Translations under genes and position numbers: made by a program
In this document: positions 1 through 7,030 of the stretch, piece after piece
Position numbering within the stretch: position 1 is the stretch's first letter
How the letters are laid out: each line of letters begins with the position of its first letter
Assembly (NCBI GenBank): GCA_051646185.1
Contig: JBOFCS010000038.1
Span: forward strand, 1-12,278
Direction of reading: 5' to 3'
Source: JBOFCS01 sp051646185
Lineage (GTDB): Bacteria > Actinomycetota > Actinomycetes > Mycobacteriales > Mycobacteriaceae
DNA: 12,278 nucleotides
The notes under the pieces: model-generated
Told to the model about the DNA's origin: nothing
The model's database searches: none
Seen by the model: the letters and a program-made list of their open reading frames with translations, nothing else

Positions 1-16
1 ATTACTCTGGTGGTCG

Positions 17-880
17 ATGGCTGGTATCTGGTTTAGCGTTGCAGCGCTCGCCCTAGTGGGGGCGATAGCGCTGCTTTGGCTTGATAAGAGACGTCGTAGC
101 AGTAGGGGAAAGAGCCGTCGATCGTGGGCAAAGTCGCATGGGTTTGAATACGCATCGAGTTCTTTAGAGCTTCCCCTGTTATGGAAGCGTGCTCCTCTGT
201 CTGCTGCAGGATCAGTTCCTGCAATTAACATTGCCAGTGGTGAACTTCATGGTGAACCACTTTTTATTTTTGATTTAGAAGAAACTGGCACGATCGTGGC
301 GTTACATCGTCGGCTGAGTTCTGAAGTTGTGATTGATCTACGGCTGAGCTCGATGCCGATTCCCAAGGATTCTGATGTTGCTTTGCTCGGGGCAATGGGT
401 CCTAGAATTGTTCATTCCACTGACCTTGAAGTAGCCCGTCGGGTGTGCGATCGGCGAATGGTAAGTTTCGCCAAGGTGGCGCCTAGTTATTTGCATATAT
501 TATGGAATGAAGATGACTGGACGCTTGCAATGCTCCCGTTGTCGAGTATTTCCAGCCACTGGGATGAGGCCATTAGGGCAGTTCGGCATTTTGCGGATTT
601 ACTTAGGGTTTTGCCTCCTGTAGAAGCTCACGCTGATCTAACACAAGAGGATCACCAACACGAACCCCGTCATCCTTTGGTGCGAATGCGCCAGCCAAGT
701 GTTGATGACTTATCGGAACCAGCGCCGGAACCGAAGCAGTCACGTCGATTTTCACCAGCAGAGCAGCCGACGGTGCAACTGCGAGTTCCACACCAAGAAG
801 ATAATTTGGTGCACGACCAAGCGCAGCTTTGGCCCAGGCCCAGTTTCTTCCCTGAGGATGCTCCCGGCAAAGATCAATAA
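17..880 (+). CDS. Single-pass membrane protein of unknown function with proline-rich tail
   Basis: The 287-residue product has one hydrophobic segment at about residues 4-22, followed directly by a strongly basic stretch (KRRRSSRGKSRRS, 24-36). This predicts an N-out/C-in single-pass anchor with the bulk in the cytoplasm. A compact region at about 37-200 begins with WAKSHGFEY (37-45) and contains the GELHGEPLFIFDL segment (75-87). The last 85 residues are rich in Pro, Glu, Gln and His and look disordered. The WAKSHGFEY start resembles FAEARGWRY in the membrane protein two genes downstream (1714-2400), so the two may be distant relatives. I recognise the general actinobacterial type but know of no function. 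The ATG at 17 has no strong ribosome site in the 16 visible upstream bases. The gene ends 19 bases before the dehydrogenase and probably shares its transcript. Confidence 0.8.
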   Translation: MAGIWFSVAALALVGAIALLWLDKRRRSSRGKSRRSWAKSHGFEYASSSLELPLLWKRAPLSAAGSVPAINIASGELHGEPLFIFDLEETGTIVALHRRLSSEVVIDLRLSSMPIPKDSDVALLGAMGPRIVHSTDLEVARRVCDRRMVSFAKVAPSYLHILWNEDDWTLAMLPLSSISSHWDEAIRAVRHFADLLRVLPPVEAHADLTQEDHQHEPRHPLVRMRQPSVDDLSEPAPEPKQSRRFSPAEQPTVQLRVPHQEDNLVHDQAQLWPRPSFFPEDAPGKDQ

Positions 881-899
881 GTCTTGCTACTGTGCCTTT

Positions 900-1694
900 A
901 TGACTGGCACGGAAAACCCTGTACGACCCATCGCTATGGTCACTGGACCTACCTCAGGCTTAGGTGAAGGTTTTGCACGTAGTCTTGCTGCAACTGGCCA
1001 TGATCTGGTGTTGGTCGCTAGGGATGAAGTCAGGTTGGCAAAACTTTCTGATGAATTAGCCGTTCAATACGGAACTAAGTCCGAAATTATAAGTGCAGAC
1101 TTAGTGTCAGTTGAGGGGCGTGGGCTGGTCGTGAATCGGCTAGAACAAGGGGTGTCTGTGCTGGTAAATAATGCGGGCTTTGGGACTTCGGGTGAGTTTT
1201 GGACCGCTGATCCGGCTTACCTTCAGTCGCAACTTGATGTCAACGTGACTTCGGTTATGCAACTAACCCGCGCTGCATTACCAGCGATGCTGGCCAGGGC
1301 TCAAGGAAAAATTATTAATGTTGCCAGCGTAGCTGGTTTGGTATCTGGCCGTGGCTCAACGTATTCGGCATCTAAAGCTTGGGTGGTGTCTTTTACCGAA
1401 GGGTTGTCTGGAGGTTTAGCCGGGACTGGGGTGCAGATTCAGGTGCTATGCCCAGGGTTTGTGCATACTGAGTTTCATGAGCGCGCTGGAATTGAGATGC
1501 GATCAATCCCAGAGTTTATGTGGCTCACAGTAGATCAAGTGGTGTGTACCAGTCTTACGGATCTGGCTAAAGGAAAAATTATTTGCATCCCTGGTGTGCA
1601 ATACAAAATTATTACGACTATTTCACGTTTAATTCCTAAAACCTTGGTACGGAGGCTAACTGGAATTGTCGGGCGTGGTCGTGATCGTACCTAA
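900..1694 (+). CDS. Short-chain dehydrogenase/reductase (SDR), classical type
   Basis: This is a 264-residue NAD(P)-dependent oxidoreductase of the classical SDR family. The Rossmann dinucleotide motif TGPTSGLG lies at residues 15-22 and NNAGFG at 90-95. The catalytic set is complete: Asn115, Ser143 (in VASVAGL), Tyr155 and Lys159 (YSASK). PGFVHTEF (185-192) follows the active site, as is usual. The length is typical and there is no signal peptide, so it should act in the cytoplasm. The substrate cannot be read from the sequence; the family resembles broad ketoreductases such as DltE/YdfG-like enzymes. I chose the ATG at 900 because the frame upstream overlaps the previous gene by 180 bases, and a start at 936 would cut the first strand of the fold. 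No strong ribosome site is visible, so translation may be coupled to the upstream gene. Confidence 0.9.
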   Translation: MTGTENPVRPIAMVTGPTSGLGEGFARSLAATGHDLVLVARDEVRLAKLSDELAVQYGTKSEIISADLVSVEGRGLVVNRLEQGVSVLVNNAGFGTSGEFWTADPAYLQSQLDVNVTSVMQLTRAALPAMLARAQGKIINVASVAGLVSGRGSTYSASKAWVVSFTEGLSGGLAGTGVQIQVLCPGFVHTEFHERAGIEMRSIPEFMWLTVDQVVCTSLTDLAKGKIICIPGVQYKIITTISRLIPKTLVRRLTGIVGRGRDRT

Positions 1695-1713
1695 TCTTGT
1701 TTAAGGGGAACGC

Positions 1714-2400
1714 ATGGATCAATGGCTGGTTGTTCTATTCTTTTTTGTGATCACGATTGGTGGTTCAGCAGTATTTTCGAGTATCGCTAAGCAGAAGGAA
1801 CTTCGATTGCAGGCTGAGCATCTGGCGTTTGCCGAAGCTCGGGGTTGGCGATATTCCGCAGCAGACGGCGCGCTTACTGGACGATTTTTAGGGGTGCCTT
1901 TTGGGCGAGGTGATAGTAGGGAAGTTCGATATGTTTTTGAGGGGCAGCATCGCAGTCGAAATTTTATCGCTTTTTATTACACTTATACAGTGACCAGTGG
2001 GTCCGGTAAAGACCGGACAACAACTAGGTATCACTTTATGGTTGTGGGAATGTCTACTCCTTCAGCAACTCCCACTCTTGAAGTATCTCGAGCAGGATTT
2101 GGATCTAAGTTAGCCGGGTTTTTTGGTGCTAAAGATCTGCAACTTGAGAGTGAAGTTTTTAATGATGCTTTCCGTATTGAGACCGATAATGACAAATTTG
2201 CCTACGATGTATTGCATCCGCGCACGATGCAGTGGATGCTCGAGGATCAGCGATTTGTGACAGCGCCATTTCGTTTTGAACGTTCCGATTTGTTGACTTG
2301 GCAGCAGCATCGGATGGATACCGAGTTGATTATGCCAACCCTAAATTATCTTTGCGATATTGTTGATGCAGTTCCAGCATTTGTTTGGGACAGGCGTTAG
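1714..2400 (+). CDS. Single-pass membrane protein of unknown function, next to LemA
   Basis: The 228-residue product has a hydrophobic segment at about residues 4-23. A globular domain follows that starts with FAEARGWRY (39-47) and PFGRGDSR (62-69). It runs through an aromatic-rich strand region (FIAFYYTYT, 84-92) to a conserved-looking block at 145-169 containing ESEVFNDAFRI and YDVLHP. This pattern is common in actinobacterial proteins of unknown function, sometimes found near LemA genes; I am working from memory here. A good ribosome site, AAGGGG (1703-1708), sits five bases before the ATG. The gene lies 19 bases after the dehydrogenase and 56 bases before the LemA start. A role with LemA at the membrane is only suggested by position. 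The N-terminal half resembles that of the protein at 17-880. Confidence 0.85.
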   Translation: MDQWLVVLFFFVITIGGSAVFSSIAKQKELRLQAEHLAFAEARGWRYSAADGALTGRFLGVPFGRGDSREVRYVFEGQHRSRNFIAFYYTYTVTSGSGKDRTTTRYHFMVVGMSTPSATPTLEVSRAGFGSKLAGFFGAKDLQLESEVFNDAFRIETDNDKFAYDVLHPRTMQWMLEDQRFVTAPFRFERSDLLTWQQHRMDTELIMPTLNYLCDIVDAVPAFVWDRR

Positions 2401-2412
2401 TCTAATAAGTAC

Positions 2413-2435
2413 GGTCGCCATTTAGGGTGGTGACC
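2413..2435 (+). promoter_or_regulatory. Hairpin in the leader of the LemA gene
   Basis: GGTCGCCA (2413-2420) pairs with TGGTGACC (2428-2435) in an 8-bp stem with one G-U pair and a 7-base loop. The stem lies between the stop of the preceding gene and the LemA start. No T-run follows (the next bases are ATAAGGAATGG), so it is not a classical intrinsic terminator. It could be an RNA processing or stability element that lets LemA be expressed differently from the genes upstream. The role is inferred. Confidence 0.4.
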
Positions 2436-2456
2436 ATAAGGAATGGGGTTAGCGCT

Positions 2457-3074
2457 ATGACGTTTACGCTAGGTGCGGTAATCGTAGGAATTGTGATTGT
2501 CTTTATTCCAGTCCTATATGTGGTTGTTGCCTATAACGGCTTTATTCGTCAGCGTAATACGGTCGCTGAGAGTTGGAGACAGGTTGATGTGGAGCTTCAG
2601 CGTCGCCATGACTTGATTCCAAATATCATTGAAACAGTTACTGCCTCAGCAAAATTCGAACGAGATACGCTGACCAAAGTGACTCAAGCACGAACCAAGG
2701 CACTATCAGCGCATGCGGATTCAGCCAGTGGGGTAAGCCAGCAAGCTCAGGCCGAGCAAGAATTGACAGGAGCATTGCGTGGACTTTTTGCAGTTGCCGA
2801 GAGCTACCCAGAGCTCAAAAGTAGTCAGAATTTTCTTCAGCTTCAAACCGAGCTTGCTACTACCGAGGATCGGATAGCTGCCGGTAGACGTTTTTACAAT
2901 GGAAATGTTCGGGCGCTAAATATTCGAGTTGAATCCGTTCCATCGAACTTTGTCGCCCATGCCTTTGGCTTTACTCAAGCTGAATATTTTGAAATAGATG
3001 ATCCTGCGGTTCGCGCACCCATTGATATGCAAGGGGCATTCGATGAGCTGAATAATCCGGGGCAGCCTACTTAG
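2457..3074 (+). CDS. LemA family membrane protein
   Basis: The 205-residue product has the full LemA layout. A membrane helix at residues 4-25 ends in YN (26-27). Next comes the amphipathic helical region with IRQRNTVAESW and RRHDLIPN (49-56), then YPELK (117-121) and the FLQLQTELATTEDRI segment (127-140). The family fold is a helical bundle on the extracytoplasmic side; its biochemical role is not settled, though links to envelope stress and membrane proteases have been proposed in other bacteria. I chose the ATG at 2457 because GGGG (2445-2448) lies eight bases upstream and the hydrophobic helix then begins at once. GTG codons at 2427 and 2430 also lie in frame but fall at or inside the leader hairpin and have no ribosome site. 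Length fits the family (about 185-210). pyrE starts 72 bases downstream. Confidence 0.92.
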   Translation: MTFTLGAVIVGIVIVFIPVLYVVVAYNGFIRQRNTVAESWRQVDVELQRRHDLIPNIIETVTASAKFERDTLTKVTQARTKALSAHADSASGVSQQAQAEQELTGALRGLFAVAESYPELKSSQNFLQLQTELATTEDRIAAGRRFYNGNVRALNIRVESVPSNFVAHAFGFTQAEYFEIDDPAVRAPIDMQGAFDELNNPGQPT

Positions 3075-3146
3075 TGGGCGGCTATGGTCACTATTGTGTG
3101 AGGCACAGGATCGGCTTGCTTGACATAAGAACTGGGAGTACTGCAC

Positions 3147-3680
3147 GTGAGTGATCTGGAAGAACTGGCTGCTTTAGTTCGGGAACTTGCCGTAGTGCAT
3201 GGCAAAGTTACTTTATCTTCGGGCAAAGAAGCGGATTATTATGTGGACCTGCGGAGAGCAACTTTGCATCACCGGGCTGCGCCTTTAATTGGAAAGTTGC
3301 TCCGTGAGATCACCGCAGATTGGGATTTTGCTGCCGTTGGGGGGTTGACTCTCGGTGCAGATCCGGTTGCTACTGCTGTTATGCATGCACCAGGGCGTCC
3401 GATTGATTCATTTGTGGTCCGCAAGGCAGCGAAAGCGCACGGGATGCAGCGGCAGATTGAAGGGCCGGATATTGTCGGTAAACGTGTTCTTGTTGTGGAA
3501 GACACGACAACAACAGGTAACTCTCCGCTGACTGCTGTACATGCTTTGCGGGCTGCCGGAGCTGTTGTTATTGGGGTGGCAACAGTGGTGGATAGGGCTA
3601 CTGGTGCGCAGGATGTGATAGCTCAGGAGGGGTTGCCTTACCGTTCCATCCTTAGTTTGACTGATCTCGGATTGTCTTAG
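3147..3680 (+). CDS. pyrE: Orotate phosphoribosyltransferase
   Basis: PyrE catalyses transfer of the phosphoribosyl group from PRPP to orotate, giving orotidine 5'-phosphate in de novo pyrimidine synthesis. The 177-residue protein carries the type I phosphoribosyltransferase PRPP loop VLVVEDTTTTGNS (114-126). It also has the mobile catalytic-loop residues Arg92, Lys93, Lys96 and His98 in VRKAAKAHG. An early SSGKEADYYVDLRR segment (24-37) matches the orotate-binding part of the family. The start is GTG, with GGGAG (3134-3138) eight bases upstream. The length is typical of actinobacterial enzymes, which are shorter than the E. coli form. The stop is separated by a single base from the ATG of the YhhN-type gene, so the two are probably translationally coupled. 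I saw no attenuator or UMP-sensing leader in the 72 bases upstream. Confidence 0.95.
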   Translation: MSDLEELAALVRELAVVHGKVTLSSGKEADYYVDLRRATLHHRAAPLIGKLLREITADWDFAAVGGLTLGADPVATAVMHAPGRPIDSFVVRKAAKAHGMQRQIEGPDIVGKRVLVVEDTTTTGNSPLTAVHALRAAGAVVIGVATVVDRATGAQDVIAQEGLPYRSILSLTDLGLS

Positions 3681-3681
3681 G

Positions 3682-4410
3682 ATGCAGTGCGGTTGGGTTG
3701 GGCGACAGCTCTTTTTAGGAGCTTCTGCAGCTACGGTTCTCAGTGTCGTGGTCGGACGCATGGATGTACAGAAAGTTACCAAGCCCTTGATCGCGCCAGC
3801 GCTTGCTATAACCGTTATACACAAGCGACAGCAACTTGGTCGTATTGATTTCGCACTACTGCTTATGGGTTTAGGCGCAGCCACTATTGGCGATATTTTA
3901 CTGATAGATCCAGATGATGATCAGAATTTGATGAAAGGCGCTTCTTCGTTTGCGGTCATGCAATCAGCTTATTCCGCAATCTTATTCAGGCAAGGGGCCC
4001 GACCTCATTTCCAGACTTCACTTCCTCGTGCAGTAGCGTGGGTGCTGGCAGCAGCGGCTATGGCAAGACGGATTCCTCAGGTTGCGATTCCGTTGTCTGG
4101 CTATGGTGGATTCCTTAGTTCAACTGCAACGTTATCGGCTGATAGCGCACTAGCTTCGGGAGGTAAATCTTTTGCTACAGTGGTGATTCCGGGATTAAAT
4201 CGGCGTAGTTGGTTAGGTATCGGTGGTGTAGTATTTAGCCTTTCGGATGCTCTCATTATCTTCAGAAAAATGTTCTTGCGCAGCAGTAGATCTCGAAACA
4301 TAAGCGAGGGAATGATTTTAGCGACATATGCGCTTGCACAATTTTTGCTTGTTGAAGGAATGCTCGCCCTGGCGGGTCGAACAAAAGATGTACATCATCT
4401 TGTCAAATAA
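3682..4410 (+). CDS. YhhN/TMEM86-family membrane protein (putative lysoplasmalogenase)
   Basis: The 242-residue polytopic membrane protein has about seven hydrophobic stretches. It matches the YhhN/TMEM86 pattern: VTKPL at residues 32-36 near the end of the first helix, GDILLI (70-75) with the conserved Gly-Asp pair, SLSDALIIF (187-195) with a second conserved Asp, and a last helix containing YALAQFLLVEG (216-226). Animal TMEM86B and some bacterial YhhN proteins hydrolyse the vinyl-ether bond of lysoplasmalogens. Corynebacteria are not known for plasmalogens, so the substrate here is open. The ATG lies one base after the pyrE stop and has no well-spaced ribosome site, which suggests translation by reinitiation. 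An internal ATG at 3760 would lose much of the first helix. The 3' end overlaps the convergent AlkD-type gene by 16 bases. Confidence 0.78.
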   Translation: MQCGWVGRQLFLGASAATVLSVVVGRMDVQKVTKPLIAPALAITVIHKRQQLGRIDFALLLMGLGAATIGDILLIDPDDDQNLMKGASSFAVMQSAYSAILFRQGARPHFQTSLPRAVAWVLAAAAMARRIPQVAIPLSGYGGFLSSTATLSADSALASGGKSFATVVIPGLNRRSWLGIGGVVFSLSDALIIFRKMFLRSSRSRNISEGMILATYALAQFLLVEGMLALAGRTKDVHHLVK

Positions 4411-5123
4411 TGCTTACGTTCTTCTGGTGAGAATTTTTCTATGGCATAACGAAGCGTAGTCCTTGACAGAAGTTCGTGATGGTTTTCGAGAAAAGATCGC
4501 AAAACAGAAATATCACGATTGCCGACCTCTTTGAGCATCCAACCCACACCTTTAGCAATGAGATCCTGCGGATCGTTGAGCAGTTGTAGTGCGTATGTGA
4601 GAGTAAGGTCAAATTTTTCTGCACGGATATGGGCAAGCGTTGATATAATGGCTATTCTTTTGTCCCAGAGCGAGTGAGAAACTACCAGTTCATCGAGTTC
4701 TTTGTGCCCATTGTGAAGAGACCAGGGACCAGTTATGTAGGGGGCCATCGAATCGACCAGGTCCCAGTTATTAATGTGGTCTTTCATGCTCAATATTACC
4801 TCAACGATCGAGCGTTGTAGGGTTTCGTCCGAAGCTTTTGCTGCTCTGCTAAAGCTATCAACTAGCAGGAGTATCCCGGTTAAACGTGCTTCGTGATAAT
4901 TATTCCTGAGTAAGATTTTTGCCTCATCAGGAGTCACTAACTCGCGATAACGCCGCGCAATAGACCGCTGTAATGGAACTGTCACCCCAAGAAAACTATC
5001 GCCATCGCCATAACCGCCCGGATAGACTTGAAAAAAACGTTCTTTAGCAGTCACCAAGTCAGGGTTGGCGAGAGCTTTGAGCTCAGCCACAATCTGTTCA
5101 GATACGTTAACGCTAGCTGCCAT
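4395..5123 (-). CDS. DNA alkylation repair enzyme, AlkD family
   Basis: The 242-residue protein is a HEAT-repeat-like DNA glycosylase of the AlkD type, which removes cationic alkylated purines such as 3- and 7-methylated bases without flipping them out. The four active-site positions known from Bacillus cereus AlkD can be matched: Trp120 and Asp124 in NNWDLVDSMAP, Arg156 in LWDKRIAIIST, and Trp195 in AKGVGWMLKEVG. Their spacing is nearly the same as in AlkD (W109, D113, R148, W187). The C-terminal SRTTLRYAIEKF (220-231) is also typical. The start is taken at the ATG whose complement is CAT at 5121-5123, which gives the usual family length; the open frame running on to 5366 lies over the methyltransferase gene and is not protein-like. 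No clear ribosome site precedes it, so a leaderless or very short-leader mRNA is possible. The gene is divergent from the methyltransferase. Confidence 0.92.
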   Translation of the reverse strand: MAASVNVSEQIVAELKALANPDLVTAKERFFQVYPGGYGDGDSFLGVTVPLQRSIARRYRELVTPDEAKILLRNNYHEARLTGILLLVDSFSRAAKASDETLQRSIVEVILSMKDHINNWDLVDSMAPYITGPWSLHNGHKELDELVVSHSLWDKRIAIISTLAHIRAEKFDLTLTYALQLLNDPQDLIAKGVGWMLKEVGNRDISVLRSFLENHHELLSRTTLRYAIEKFSPEERKHYLTR

Positions 5124-5838
5124 GATGACAAGTATCGCCTTATGGCAAACTCGAAAAGTGCCAGAGTCTGAGTTATCTGCCGAACCAGGACCAACAGAGT
5201 GGGGTGAAAACCTTAATGGGGTCGGTCCATGGAGAGTCGAATATGGTACTGAGCCGCCCACGGAGCCGCATTTTGATGCAGAATTATTACGTGATGGTGA
5301 CCGCCGCAATGTGGTTGATGCATACCGATATTGGACAAGAGAAGCGATAATTTCTGATATTGACACTCGTCGGCACAGCCTGCATATTGCTATTGAAAAC
5401 TTTACTAATGATGCAAATATTGGAACTGTGGTACGAACAGCTAACGCCTTTGCTGTGGACTCTGTTCATATTGTGGGGCGTAAGCGTTGGAATCGGCGCG
5501 GTGCCATGGTCACTGATCGATATCAGCGTTTGAGGCATCACGAAGATATTGCAGAACTTATTGATTACGCGGCAGAGCAAGGATTAACAATTGTTGCTGT
5601 GGATAATGTTCCTGGTTCGGTTCCGTTGGAAACTGCACGGCTACCCCGTAATTGCCTTTTGCTTTTTGGACAAGAAGGTCCTGGGGTTAGTTCAGATGCC
5701 AAGCTGGCCGCTGTTCAGACGGTATCGATCGCCCAATTTGGCTCTACGCGCAGTATTAATGCTGGGGTAGCAGCCGGAATTGTCATGCACACCTGGGTAT
5801 GCCAGCATGCCGATCTTGGGCGTGCCTGGAAAAATTAA
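5122..5838 (+). CDS. SpoU/TrmH-family RNA 2'-O-ribose methyltransferase
   Basis: This protein of 238 residues has an N-terminal region of about 85 residues followed by a SPOUT (trefoil-knot) catalytic domain. It is expected to use S-adenosylmethionine to methylate a ribose 2'-OH in tRNA or rRNA. All three SpoU motifs are present. Motif 1 is ENFTNDANIGTVVRTANAF (92-110) with Asn99 and the catalytic-type Arg105. Motif 2 is LLFGQEGPG (180-188). Motif 3 is SIAQFGSTRSINAGVAAG (202-219) with the invariant Asn213. The exact RNA target cannot be told from sequence. The start is ATG at 5122, with a second ATG at 5125 an equal candidate; neither has a convincing ribosome site. A GTG at 5158 is also in frame but likewise lacks one. 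The start overlaps the start codon of the minus-strand AlkD-type gene. Confidence 0.9.
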   Translation: MMTSIALWQTRKVPESELSAEPGPTEWGENLNGVGPWRVEYGTEPPTEPHFDAELLRDGDRRNVVDAYRYWTREAIISDIDTRRHSLHIAIENFTNDANIGTVVRTANAFAVDSVHIVGRKRWNRRGAMVTDRYQRLRHHEDIAELIDYAAEQGLTIVAVDNVPGSVPLETARLPRNCLLLFGQEGPGVSSDAKLAAVQTVSIAQFGSTRSINAGVAAGIVMHTWVCQHADLGRAWKN

Positions 5839-5841
5839 GCA

Positions 5842-5865
5842 ACCGGCTCACCTGAAAGGGTCGGT
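5842..5865 (+). other. Weak hairpin after the methyltransferase gene
   Basis: ACCGGCTC (5842-5849) pairs with GGGTCGGT (5858-5865) in an 8-bp stem with two G-U pairs, just after the stop at 5838. No T-run follows, so an intrinsic terminator is not supported. It may be an RNA end or processing structure between the methyltransferase and the GH76-type gene. Confidence 0.25.
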
Positions 5866-5902
5866 AGTGGAAATTTAGTACTTAAACAGGCAGTATAAGT
5901 CT

Positions 5903-7003
5903 ATGCGTAACCTGTGGTCTGCTCGAGCTAACAGTGCCGAAGAGGCAGTTTTCACCCGGCATCTTCGCCCGTTATTTAGTATTCCGGGTACGTCATTGGG
6001 TGTTGTAGCCTGGCCACCGGTTCGGCGTGAAAAACTTTTTGTTAATTGGCATTACTGGTGGCAGGCCCATTTGATTGACACTATGGTGGACGCGGCTGTC
6101 CGCAGCCCACGGCTTAAGCGGCGGCGACGGATTGCTTTGTTAATCAGAACTCATCGCTTGCGCAACCTTGGGCGCTGGACTAACAGTTATTACGACGACA
6201 TGGCTTGGCTGGCGATAGCGTTAGAGCGAGCATGTCGGTTAGTTTTTATCGACAAGCGAAAAGCTCTTTCTTCCTTGGAATCTCAACTCATTGATGCCTG
6301 GGTACCAGATTTAGGTGGGGGTATTCCTTGGCGAAAACACGATAAGTTCTTTAACGCCCCGGCCAATGGTCCGGCTGCCATAGTTTTGGCGCGAAATGGC
6401 CGGCAATGGCGGGCCCAGGCAATGGTTGATTGGATTGATGCGAACCTGCGAGACCCTGAGACTGGCTTAATTTTTGATGGCAAACGCGAAAATGGGGAAT
6501 TGGAACGCAATAAGTTCACTTACTGTCAAGGAGTAGTTCTTGGGGCTGAAACTGAGCTGGCCATTGCTACCGGTGAAAAACGTCATGCGGAACGGGTTCA
6601 TCGTTTGGTGGCTGCGGTCGATCGCCATATGAGTAACAATGGCGTGATTAGGGGTGATGGGGGTGGTGATGGCGGATTATTTAATGGCATCCTGGCCCGT
6701 TACCTTGCTGTTGTTGCATCAAGCCTGCCGGGTGATGACCCCAAAGATGAATATGCCAGAACCACAGCCCGCAATCTTGTGCTGACTTCTGCTGAAGCAG
6801 CCTGGGAGAATCGACTGCAGGTTGATGGTCTGCCCCTATTCAGCGCAGATTGGTCACAACCAGCTCGTATGCCAAGTTCGCATGCAGGGTTTTCCAAATA
6901 TACTGGAGGTGCAGTTGTGTCTTCCGAAGTCCCCGAACGTGATTTATCTGTTCAAATTAGTGGTTGGATGCTGTTGGAAGCTGCCTATGTAGTGGCGCAG
7001 TAA
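5903..7003 (+). CDS. Glycoside hydrolase family 76-type protein (alpha-1,6-mannanase-like), no signal peptide
   Basis: The 366-residue protein fits the GH76 (alpha/alpha)6-barrel family, whose studied members are endo-alpha-1,6-mannanases. The paired catalytic aspartates appear as Asp98-Asp99 in NSYYDDMAWLAIALERA. Other family marks are WHYWWQAH (49-56), GGGIPWRK (138-145), NKFTYCQG (203-210) and GDGGLFNGILARYL (255-268). There is no signal peptide or membrane helix, so the enzyme is predicted to be cytoplasmic; most GH76 enzymes are exported. In corynebacteria the obvious alpha-1,6-mannan is the backbone of lipomannan and lipoarabinomannan, but a link is inference. ATG 5903 has no strong ribosome site; a TATAAG box at 5894-5899 lies very close. 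The gene lies 64 bases after the methyltransferase and 27 bases before the esterase, with which it is probably cotranscribed. Confidence 0.85.
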   Translation: MRNLWSARANSAEEAVFTRHLRPLFSIPGTSLGVVAWPPVRREKLFVNWHYWWQAHLIDTMVDAAVRSPRLKRRRRIALLIRTHRLRNLGRWTNSYYDDMAWLAIALERACRLVFIDKRKALSSLESQLIDAWVPDLGGGIPWRKHDKFFNAPANGPAAIVLARNGRQWRAQAMVDWIDANLRDPETGLIFDGKRENGELERNKFTYCQGVVLGAETELAIATGEKRHAERVHRLVAAVDRHMSNNGVIRGDGGGDGGLFNGILARYLAVVASSLPGDDPKDEYARTTARNLVLTSAEAAWENRLQVDGLPLFSADWSQPARMPSSHAGFSKYTGGAVVSSEVPERDLSVQISGWMLLEAAYVVAQ

Positions 7004-7020
7004 CCTCTTTGATATGCGAT

Positions 7021-7026
7021 GAGGAG
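7021..7026 (+). promoter_or_regulatory. Ribosome binding site that decides the esterase start
   Basis: GAGGAG lies four bases before the ATG at 7031. An in-frame ATG at 7019 would start two bases before this site and has none of its own, so 7031 is the preferred start. Confidence 0.6.
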
Positions 7027-7030
7027 TGCT

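Noticed and set aside
699..899. N-terminal extension of the dehydrogenase frame over the preceding gene
   Set aside because: The extension is not protein-like, overlaps a gene with better coding character, and SDR homology begins just after the ATG at 900.
3120..3125. TTGACA box before pyrE
   Set aside because: A -10 element at the proper spacing would fall on the pyrE start codon and none is seen there.
3408..3884. Long minus-strand open frame opposite pyrE and the YhhN-type gene
   Set aside because: It is antisense to two recognisable genes, has low-complexity Ser/Pro/Thr composition and matches no family I know.
6652..6676. G-rich tract as a possible G-quadruplex
   Set aside because: The tract encodes the Gly/Asp-rich GH76 motif, so codon use explains it; the runs are mostly too short for a stable quadruplex.
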